Source of the DNA: UBA11540 sp045536425
GTDB taxonomy: Bacteria > Bacillota > Clostridia > Oscillospirales > Ruminococcaceae
Assembly: GCA_045536425.1 (NCBI GenBank)
Contig: JAZSNN010000033.1
Location: 1-14,491, forward strand
Reading direction: 5' to 3'
DNA: 14,491 nt
Both the position numbers and the translations under genes were made by a program. The notes beneath the pieces were generated by a model. That model did no database searches. It was not told the origin of the DNA and saw only the letters and a program-made list of their open reading frames with translations. Shown piece after piece: positions 5,770-11,881 of the stretch. Every line of letters starts with the position of its first letter. Within the stretch, counting starts at the first letter, position 1.

Positions 5770-6219
5770 TTGAAAAACAACTGTTCAAAACACAAACCGA
5801 TAACGGTAATGATGATGGATATAGTAAAGATGATGCACGATAGAATGAGGGCACACGGAGAGAGCTTGGGACTTCAAAAGGGTTTTCACCGTATAATCTT
5901 TGAGCTATCGAAAAACGGCCCGAAAACGCAAAACGAACTTGCCGATGCTACTCGTTTGAGTTCGCCGACGGTGAGCGTCGCTCTGCAGAATATGGAAAGA
6001 GCGGGACTTGTCGAAAGGGTACAGGACGAAAGCGACCTGAGAAAGATAAACGTTGTTCTCACCGAGAAGGGCTTTGAAATGCACCGAAAGATAGGGGAGA
6101 AGATAAAGGAAAACGACCGCCTGTTTTTCGAGGGACTATCAAAGGAAGAGATTGACACCCTGCAAAAAATAGTAACAAGGATATATAATAACTTTACGAA
6201 TGAGGAGAACAGTAAATGA
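5770..6219 (+). CDS. MarR-family regulator of the ABC exporter operon
   Basis: A 149-aa MarR protein with dimerisation helices at both ends and a winged helix at about 49-100. The recognition helix contains L-S-S-P-T-V-S-V-A-L-Q-N-M-E, and the wing has D-E-S-D-L-R-K with the usual Asp/Arg pair. The start is a TTG at 5770 preceded at 7 nt by GGGAG; the next ATGs (from about 5809) lack a ribosome site and would clip helix 1. Its TGA overlaps the ATG of the first ABC gene (ATGA), a sign of coupling. It most likely represses its own operon through the palindrome at the start site and is released by a compound the pump exports. The ligand is unknown. Confidence 0.92.
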   Translation: MKNNCSKHKPITVMMMDIVKMMHDRMRAHGESLGLQKGFHRIIFELSKNGPKTQNELADATRLSSPTVSVALQNMERAGLVERVQDESDLRKINVVLTEKGFEMHRKIGEKIKENDRLFFEGLSKEEIDTLQKIVTRIYNNFTNEENSK

Positions 6220-7943
6220 AGGTAAAGCTGACAAAATATCTAAAGCCATATTGGCTTTTCGCGGTACTGTCACCGCTTGTAATGGCGTGTGAAGTGCTCT
6301 GTGACCTCAGACTTCCCGACCTGATGTCAACGATAGTCGACGAAGGTGTTTTGGAGAAAAATATGACGGTAATTCTCACCACGGGCGGAATAATGCTTTT
6401 GACAGCGTTTTTGGGTGCTTGTGCGGGAATGCTGTCATCGGTCTTTGCGGGAATAGCCTCGCAGAGCTTTGGAATGGATCTCAGAAACGACGTCTTCAAA
6501 AAGGTTATGAGCCTTTCTCTCGAGCAGACCGATAGATTCACAACCGGCTCGCTTGTGACCCGCCTCACAAACGACGTCACAACGGTTCAAAACGCAGTTC
6601 AGATGATTTTGAGAATGGTAATTCGTGCCCCCGTTTTCTTTGTCGGCGGTACTATAATGGCGCTGTCGCTAAACGTGAATTTCGGAATGGTAATTCTCTG
6701 CGGATTGCCTTTTCAGATTCTGCTCATCACCTTTACCCTGAAGAAAGCCGCACCGCTCTTCAAAAAGGTGCAGGAAAAAATCGATAAAATAAACTCCGTA
6801 GTTCAAGAAAACGTCACGGGTGCCAGAATGGTAAAGGCATACGTCCGTGAGGAGTACGAAGAAAAACGCTTTGGAAATGCACACGACGAGCTTGTTGAAA
6901 CGAACCTGAAGGTGCACTACGTAATGGCAAAAATGATGCCGATAATGATGATAATAATGAACGTTGTTGTTGTTGCGGTGATCTATGTCGGCGGACTTCA
7001 GGCACAGGCACAGATAATGCGACCCGGCGACATAATGGCAGCTATTACCTACGTTACACAGATTTTGATGTCTATCACGATGGTCAGTATGATCTTCCAG
7101 AGCCTTTCAAGAGCAAAGGCTTCTGCCGATAGAATTGTCGAGGTTTTGGAAACCGAACCTGCTGTTCTTTCGGGCAAGCTTTTCGGTGAAAACGACGGAA
7201 ACGTAACCTTCGAAAAGGTAAGCTTCAGCTATCCAAACTCCTCTGGAATTCCCGTTTTGAAGGATATGAGCTTTGAGATAAAATCGGGCGAAACCGTAGC
7301 GATAATCGGTGCTACCGGCTCGGGCAAAACCTCGCTTGTCAACCTCATCACGAGATTTTATGACGTCACCGAAGGCAGAGTGCTCGTAAACGGTATAGAC
7401 GTCAAGGAATATGACCTCACTGCACTTCGCCAAAAGATAGGCTTTGTGCTTCAAAAGAGCGAGACCTTTTCGGGCACAATAGCGGATAATATCCGTTGGG
7501 GCAATCCCGATGCCACAATTGAAGAGGTACAAACTGCTGCCAGAATTGCACAGGCGGACGAGTACATACAAGGCTTTGAAAACGGATATGATACAGTGAT
7601 AGGGGAGAAGGGCGCGTCGCTTTCGGGCGGTCAAAAACAGCGACTTTCGATAGCAAGAGCTATAGTCAAGAAACCTGAGATTTTGATTTTTGACGACAGC
7701 ACCTCCGCTCTCGACTTTAGCACCGAAGCCAAGCTTCACAAGGCACTTCGCGAGCATCTGTCCGATACAACGGTGATTATGATAGCACAGCGCGTAGCCA
7801 GTATAATGGGTGCGGATAGAATAATCGTTTTGGACAACAATACCGTTTGTGCAATCGGCACACACAAAGAGCTTCTCGAAACAAGCCCCGTTTATCAGGA
7901 TATCTACAATTCACAGATGAAGGGAGGCGAGGCAAATGGCTGA
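6216..7943 (+). CDS. ABC exporter half-transporter with degenerate ATPase site
   Basis: A 575-aa type IV ABC exporter subunit: six membrane helices in about 1-310, then a nucleotide-binding domain. Walker A is G-A-T-G-S-G-K-T (365-372), the Q-loop holds Gln413 (V-L-Q-K), the signature is L-S-G-G-Q (469-473) and Walker B is I-L-I-F-D-D (D493/D494). The catalytic Glu is replaced by Asp494, and the switch-loop His by Gln525 (A-Q-R). These two changes mark the degenerate subunit of heterodimeric exporters such as TM287/288, BmrCD and EfrAB. The partner is encoded by the next gene, which overlaps by 8 bp. A GAGGAG ribosome site lies inside the end of marR. The substrate is likely hydrophobic drugs or lipids, by family. 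Confidence 0.93.
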   Translation: MKVKLTKYLKPYWLFAVLSPLVMACEVLCDLRLPDLMSTIVDEGVLEKNMTVILTTGGIMLLTAFLGACAGMLSSVFAGIASQSFGMDLRNDVFKKVMSLSLEQTDRFTTGSLVTRLTNDVTTVQNAVQMILRMVIRAPVFFVGGTIMALSLNVNFGMVILCGLPFQILLITFTLKKAAPLFKKVQEKIDKINSVVQENVTGARMVKAYVREEYEEKRFGNAHDELVETNLKVHYVMAKMMPIMMIIMNVVVVAVIYVGGLQAQAQIMRPGDIMAAITYVTQILMSITMVSMIFQSLSRAKASADRIVEVLETEPAVLSGKLFGENDGNVTFEKVSFSYPNSSGIPVLKDMSFEIKSGETVAIIGATGSGKTSLVNLITRFYDVTEGRVLVNGIDVKEYDLTALRQKIGFVLQKSETFSGTIADNIRWGNPDATIEEVQTAARIAQADEYIQGFENGYDTVIGEKGASLSGGQKQRLSIARAIVKKPEILIFDDSTSALDFSTEAKLHKALREHLSDTTVIMIAQRVASIMGADRIIVLDNNTVCAIGTHKELLETSPVYQDIYNSQMKGGEANG

Positions 7944-9798
7944 GCAAAAAAATAACAAACAAGCACCGCCCCCAATGGTGAGTATGCGCCCCGGCGGACG
8001 CGGACCGGGAGGTCCCCACGGCCCAATGGTGAGGGAAAAACCAAAGGACCTCAAAAAGACCGTCGCCAGACTTATGAAATATATCGCATCGGGCAAATAT
8101 CTGTTTTTTGCTCTCATCGCTATAATAATAGTGATTACGGCACTTTCTCTGACTGCCCCCAAGCTGCAGGGTCACGCGATAGACACTATACAGTATAACG
8201 AAGTAACCGGTATAATCAGTGTCGATATGCAAAATCTCATAAAATTTTTGGCACTGCTGCTTGGCACCTACATAGCTTCCGCAGCGTTTACCTACGTGCA
8301 GAGTATACTTGCTGCCCGCCTTTCGCTGAAAACCGTGCACAAGCTTCGCAAAGATCTTTTCCACAGTATCGAGCACCTACCGATAAGATATATCGATAAC
8401 CATCGCCACGGCGATATAATGAGCCGAATGACAAACGATGCGGAAAATATTGCAAACACCGTTTCACAATCGGTAGCCTCGTTGTTTTCGGGAATAATAA
8501 CCCTTGTCGGAACACTCGTGATAATGCTCACAATGAATCCACTTCTCACAGTTATAAGTCTAACCACAGTTCCCTTGACTATGCTGATGTCGCTGAAAAT
8601 GGCGGGATTTATGAGAAAATTTTTCCTAAAACAGCAAACCACCCTCGGTGAACTAAACGGCAATATCGAAGAGATGATAACGGGCTATAAAACGGTAGTA
8701 GCCTACGGCAAGGAAAAGGACGCTGTAAATAATTTCAACGGTCTGAGCGCAACACTCAAGAAGGTCGGTATCAAGGCGCAGGTCGTCGGTGGCTTGATGG
8801 GGCCCTTGATGAACGTTATCGGAAACCTCGGCTACCTCATAGTAGCTGCCGCAGGCGGATGGCTCGCGCTCGAGGATATCATCACCGTCGGCACAATACA
8901 AACCTTCCTTCTTTATATAAAACAGTTCAACCGCCCGATAAACGAAATTGCAAACCAATACGCAAGTATAATGACCGCCATAGCGGGCGCTGAGAGAGTT
9001 TTTGCGATAATGGACGAAAAGCCCGAGGATATGGGCGGAAATGTCGAGCTCGGGGAAGTAAAGGGTGATATCACCTTTGAGGATATCCACTTTGCATACA
9101 ATCCCACCGAGCCGGTTTTGAAGGGTCTTGACCTCAAGGTAAAGGCAGGTCAGAAGGTAGCTATCGTTGGTGCTACAGGCTCGGGAAAAACCACCATCGT
9201 AAATCTCTTGACCCGCTTCTACGACTGCGACAGCGGAAGGATTTTGGTGGATGGCAAGGATGTTCGCGAGGTAAACAAGGAAGAACTGAGAAAAAACATC
9301 GCAATAGTTTTGCAGGACACCGTTCTTCTCACCGATACCATTGCTACCAACATCCGCTACGGCAAGCTCGACGCTACTGACGAAGAGGTGAGAAAAGCGG
9401 CGCACACCGCAAATGCAGACGTGTTTATAGATAAGATGAAACACGGCTATGACACGATGTTGAAGAGCTCGGGTGCATCGCTTTCGGGCGGACAAAGACA
9501 GCTTATCACCATCGCAAGAGCCGTCCTTGCCGACCCCAAGATACTCATTCTCGACGAGGCGACCTCGAGCGTTGATACCCGTACCGAGATGAATATCCAG
9601 CTCGCGATGAACGCACTAATGGAAAATAGAACCAGCCTCATCATCGCACACCGCCTTTCCACCATCCGCGATGCCGATATGATAGCAGTAATCGCTGACG
9701 GAAAGGTCGCTGAACTCGGTAACCACGACGAGTTGTTGGCACAAAAAGGCCATTACTATACACTCTATCAAAATCAGTTTGCAGGACTCAAAACCTAA
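7936..9798 (+). CDS. ABC exporter half-transporter, catalytically canonical subunit
   Basis: A 620-aa partner of the preceding subunit. A 40-residue N-terminal tail rich in Pro, Gly and Met precedes six membrane helices (about 45-345). The nucleotide-binding domain is complete: Walker A G-A-T-G-S-G-K-T (412-419), Q-loop Gln460, signature L-S-G-G-Q (516-520), Walker B I-L-I-L-D-E with catalytic Glu541, and switch His572 (A-H-R-L). The only competent hydrolysis site of the pair uses this subunit's Walker motifs with the signature of the partner. EfrB-like subunits often have a similar Gly/Pro-rich cytoplasmic extension. The 8-bp overlap with the upstream gene favours equal production of both subunits. 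The dehydrogenase gene starts 10 nt after its stop. Confidence 0.94.
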   Translation: MAEQKNNKQAPPPMVSMRPGGRGPGGPHGPMVREKPKDLKKTVARLMKYIASGKYLFFALIAIIIVITALSLTAPKLQGHAIDTIQYNEVTGIISVDMQNLIKFLALLLGTYIASAAFTYVQSILAARLSLKTVHKLRKDLFHSIEHLPIRYIDNHRHGDIMSRMTNDAENIANTVSQSVASLFSGIITLVGTLVIMLTMNPLLTVISLTTVPLTMLMSLKMAGFMRKFFLKQQTTLGELNGNIEEMITGYKTVVAYGKEKDAVNNFNGLSATLKKVGIKAQVVGGLMGPLMNVIGNLGYLIVAAAGGWLALEDIITVGTIQTFLLYIKQFNRPINEIANQYASIMTAIAGAERVFAIMDEKPEDMGGNVELGEVKGDITFEDIHFAYNPTEPVLKGLDLKVKAGQKVAIVGATGSGKTTIVNLLTRFYDCDSGRILVDGKDVREVNKEELRKNIAIVLQDTVLLTDTIATNIRYGKLDATDEEVRKAAHTANADVFIDKMKHGYDTMLKSSGASLSGGQRQLITIARAVLADPKILILDEATSSVDTRTEMNIQLAMNALMENRTSLIIAHRLSTIRDADMIAVIADGKVAELGNHDELLAQKGHYYTLYQNQFAGLKT

Positions 9799-9808
9799 GG
9801 AGAATGTT

Positions 9809-10573
9809 ATGAAGACAGCAATAATAACGGGAGCTAGCTCAGGAATGGGACGCGATTTCGTGCTTCAGCTTGACAAAACGGGCGAGTACGAAGAGATGTG
9901 GGTAATCGCTAGACGCGAAGATAGACTAAAAGCACTTGCAAAAGAAACAAAGACCCCGATAAAAGCGATTCCTCTCGACCTCACAAACGCTGAGGATATA
10001 AAAAAATACGAGGCTCTTCTCAAGGAAGAATGCCCCGATGTTACAATGCTTGTAAACTGTAGCGGCTATGGTAAATTTGGCAGATACGACCAAATACCGC
10101 TGGACGATTGTATGGGGATGATCGACCTAAACTGTAAAGCACTTGTGGCGATAACACAGCTCACACTGCCTTATATGAAAGAGGGAGCAAAGATAATTCA
10201 GCTCGACTCGCTTTCGTCCTTCCAGCCCGTACCGTATCTCAATGTCTACGGTGCAACAAAGGCATTTGTTCTCAGCTACTCAAGAGCACTAAACGTAGAA
10301 CTAAAACCCCGCAAAATACAGGTTATGGCGGTTTCACCCGGCTGGGTAGAAACAGAGTTTTTCGACCGCGCAACAAAAACAAGCGAGACCGCGGTCACCT
10401 ACTACAACGTGGTGTACAAATCCGCAGACGTTGTGAAAACTGCGCTCAAGGACCTCAAAAAAGGCAAGGACCTTTCGGTTCACGGCTTTCAGGTCAAGGC
10501 GCAGGTGCTTTTAGTAAAGCTTCTGCCCCACAAGCTCGTTATGAAAATTTGGATGAAACAGCAAAAGCACTAA
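9809..10573 (+). CDS. Short-chain dehydrogenase/reductase (classical SDR)
   Basis: A 254-aa NAD(P)-dependent oxidoreductase with a Rossmann fold. The cofactor loop is T-G-A-S-S-G-M-G (7-14), the structural motif reads N-C-S-G (83-86, a variant of N-N-A-G), and the catalytic residues are Ser134, Tyr147 and Lys151 (Y-G-A-T-K), followed by P-G-W-V-E-T (177-182). Arg35/Arg36 after the second strand suggest a preference for NADP(H) (inference). A start at 9779 would lie inside the ABC gene; the ATG at 9809 has AAGGAG 6 nt before it. As last gene of the marR-ABC operon it may modify the exported compound or handle the same stress. The C-terminal 40 residues are basic and hydrophobic and might touch the membrane. 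The substrate is unknown. Confidence 0.9.
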   Translation: MKTAIITGASSGMGRDFVLQLDKTGEYEEMWVIARREDRLKALAKETKTPIKAIPLDLTNAEDIKKYEALLKEECPDVTMLVNCSGYGKFGRYDQIPLDDCMGMIDLNCKALVAITQLTLPYMKEGAKIIQLDSLSSFQPVPYLNVYGATKAFVLSYSRALNVELKPRKIQVMAVSPGWVETEFFDRATKTSETAVTYYNVVYKSADVVKTALKDLKKGKDLSVHGFQVKAQVLLVKLLPHKLVMKIWMKQQKH

Positions 10574-10583
10574 TAAGAACCTC

Positions 10584-10614
10584 ACCCACCAACGCATTAA
10601 AAATGCGGGTGGGT
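10584..10614. other. Hairpin between the dehydrogenase and the shared terminator
   Basis: ACCCACC (10584-10590) pairs with GGTGGGT (10608-10614) and GCATT (10594-10598) with AATGC (10602-10606). The two stems are stacked across a 3-nt/1-nt internal loop. There is no T-run on either strand. It may be a message-stabilising or processing structure at the 3' end of the ABC operon transcript. Confidence 0.55.
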
Positions 10615-10639
10615 ACCCGAGAACCTTGTTGTTTCACAA

Positions 10640-10677
10640 TAAAAAACGCACCGCCAAAAAGGCGGTGCGTAATTTTT
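10640..10677. terminator. Bidirectional intrinsic terminator between converging operons
   Basis: A perfect 10-bp stem (ACGCACCGCC at 10646-10655, GGCGGTGCGT at 10661-10670) with a 5-nt A loop, flanked by A6 on the left and T5 on the right. It works as a terminator read either way, ending both the marR-ABC-SDR operon (plus) and the HD-domain gene (minus). Confidence 0.92.
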
Positions 10678-11245
10678 ATCCTCTGATCTCGTCAAGATAT
10701 GTAGCCTTGAGGTCTGCGGTGTGAAGAAGTACTGCAAGCGGATGAAGCTCAAAAGCCTTTGCTATGGAATAGCTTCCGCCCTTTGCTCTGTCGTCAAAAC
10801 CGCCCATATGCCAGTTTATAGCCATCGCTTCGTCGCGGGTAAGACGCATAAAGGAGTTTATGATATAAACGCTCTTTTCACCGTGACCGAAAGGAACCTC
10901 GTCCTCGGTGGTGTAGTAGGGGACCTGCTCCCATTGACCTGTCTGCTTGTTCTTCACGTTTTTGTAGTCAACCTTGTAAAGATTAACCTTGCAGATGTCG
11001 TGCAACAGTCCCGCGATAGCAATACTCTCGTCTGAAAATTCACTGTCGGGTGCGGACAAAGCCTCGCCGAGAAGTCGGTTGTAGACGTTAACGCTGTGTT
11101 CGCAAAGACCACCCTCATAAGCTCCGTGAAATCTTGTCGAAGCAGGAGCCGTGAAAAAGTCACTCTTCAAAAGCCACTCCAAAAGCCTGTCAGCGCCTGT
11201 TCTCGTAATGTTTGACTGGTATATTTCGATAAACTTTTCCTTCAT
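10676..11245 (-). CDS. HD-domain metal-dependent phosphohydrolase
   Basis: A 189-aa HD-superfamily protein. The metal-binding set is visible in order: His50 (G-L-C-E-H-S-V), the His82-Asp83 doublet (L-L-H-D-I-C-K), His121 (G-H-G-E-K-S), His146 (N-W-H-M-G-G-F-D) and Asp178 (H-T-A-D-L). The H-G-A-Y-E-G-G-L-x-E-H block resembles the HD part of YhaM-type exoribonucleases, but the OB-fold domain of YhaM is missing. It is probably a phosphodiesterase or nucleotidase; the substrate cannot be read. I prefer the ATG at 11245 to a GTG at 11254, because the GAGGTGAGG ribosome region overlaps that GTG. It has its own promoter and is a single-gene unit. Confidence 0.88.
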   Translation of the reverse strand: MKEKFIEIYQSNITRTGADRLLEWLLKSDFFTAPASTRFHGAYEGGLCEHSVNVYNRLLGEALSAPDSEFSDESIAIAGLLHDICKVNLYKVDYKNVKNKQTGQWEQVPYYTTEDEVPFGHGEKSVYIINSFMRLTRDEAMAINWHMGGFDDRAKGGSYSIAKAFELHPLAVLLHTADLKATYLDEIRG

Positions 11246-11263
11246 TTTCCTCACCTCAATAAA

Positions 11264-11292
11264 ATTTTAACACAAAACCCCCTCTTTTTCAA
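11264..11292 (-). promoter_or_regulatory. SigA-type promoter of the HD-domain gene
   Basis: On the minus strand TTGAAA (11287-11292) and TAAAAT (11264-11269) are 17 bp apart, placing the start about 10-15 nt ahead of the GAGGTGAGG ribosome region. It lies in the 96-bp spacer shared with the divergent ferritin-like gene. Confidence 0.7.
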
Positions 11293-11294
11293 TA

Positions 11295-11321
11295 ACCTCA
11301 CTCGGCAAAAAATCATAGAAT
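11295..11321 (+). promoter_or_regulatory. Possible mother-cell (SigK/SigE-like) promoter of the ferritin-like gene
   Basis: No SigA-type pair precedes the ferritin-like gene. CATAGAAT (11314-11321) resembles the CATA-type -10 of SigE/SigK promoters, and an ACC (11295-11297) lies at a spacing close to that of SigK -35 elements. The match is short and degenerate, so this is only a suggestion. Confidence 0.3.
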
Positions 11322-11341
11322 GAAGAAAAAAGGGGGATTTT

Positions 11342-11866
11342 ATGGAACAAATTCGCTTTTCCGCACCCGAACCCTATCCAAAAATCGAGGTCACAAAGCC
11401 CGATATAGCCTTTGCAAAGAAGCTTCTTTTGGCATACGCCTCAAAGGATTCCGAAATGTCCGCGACCACAAGCTACTGCTACCGCGCGATAGTTCTTGAG
11501 CGTTGTTATCCCGAACTGTCTAAAATAATGTCAGGTATCGCAAAGGTGGAGATGCTTCATCTTAGTACACTTGCAAGGCTGATTTTTCTTCTCGGCTATG
11601 ACCCCAAGTACCGTGTTTTACAAGACACGGCTCCAAGCTTTTGGAACGGAGATTACATAGGCTATAAAAAAGACCCCGAATCGATTTTGAAAGCATCAAT
11701 AGAGGAAGAAAAAGGCGCGTATAAAGGCTATCTCGAACTGGCAAAAGAAGCCTGCGACAAAAACGTGCAGAAAATCCTCCTCCGACTTTCACTCGACGAA
11801 AAACTGCACATAGAGATACTCGAAAACGAGCTGTGCAGACTCAAAAAAACTGCCGTCCGAAGATAA
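11342..11866 (+). CDS. Ferritin-like di-iron protein (rubrerythrin/CotJC-like)
   Basis: A 174-aa helical protein with the spacing of a ferritin-like four-helix bundle. Likely metal ligands are Glu38 (helix 1), the ExxH pair Glu70/His73, a Glu at 121-123 (I-E-E-E-K-G-A-Y) and the second ExxH pair Glu153/His156 (D-E-K-L-H). There is no C-terminal rubredoxin domain, so it is not a complete rubrerythrin. Relatives in sporulating Clostridia include spore-coat and catalase-like proteins; an oxidative-stress or spore-associated role is inference. The start ATG has AGGGGG 5 nt upstream. The last codons (T-A-V-R-R) and the stop lie within the typA terminator hairpin of the opposite strand. Confidence 0.75.
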   Translation: MEQIRFSAPEPYPKIEVTKPDIAFAKKLLLAYASKDSEMSATTSYCYRAIVLERCYPELSKIMSGIAKVEMLHLSTLARLIFLLGYDPKYRVLQDTAPSFWNGDYIGYKKDPESILKASIEEEKGAYKGYLELAKEACDKNVQKILLRLSLDEKLHIEILENELCRLKKTAVRR

Positions 11867-11878
11867 TCGGACGGCAGT
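11843..11878 (-). terminator. typA terminator embedded in the end of the ferritin-like gene
   Basis: A perfect 12-bp stem (11849-11860 with 11867-11878) and 6-nt loop, followed on the minus strand by a T-run (11843-11848). It begins 3 nt past the typA stop. On the plus strand one arm encodes the last residues of the ferritin-like protein and the loop holds its TAA stop. There is no T-run in the plus direction. Confidence 0.9.
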
Positions 11879-11881
11879 ACG

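Noticed and set aside
7107..7865. 252-residue open frame antisense to the first ABC gene
   Set aside because: Lies opposite the conserved nucleotide-binding domain, has no ribosome site or recognisable motif, and is a codon-bias shadow.
8653..9495. 280-residue open frame antisense to the second ABC gene
   Set aside because: Same reason: it mirrors the coding frame of a well-conserved ABC domain and shows no family features.
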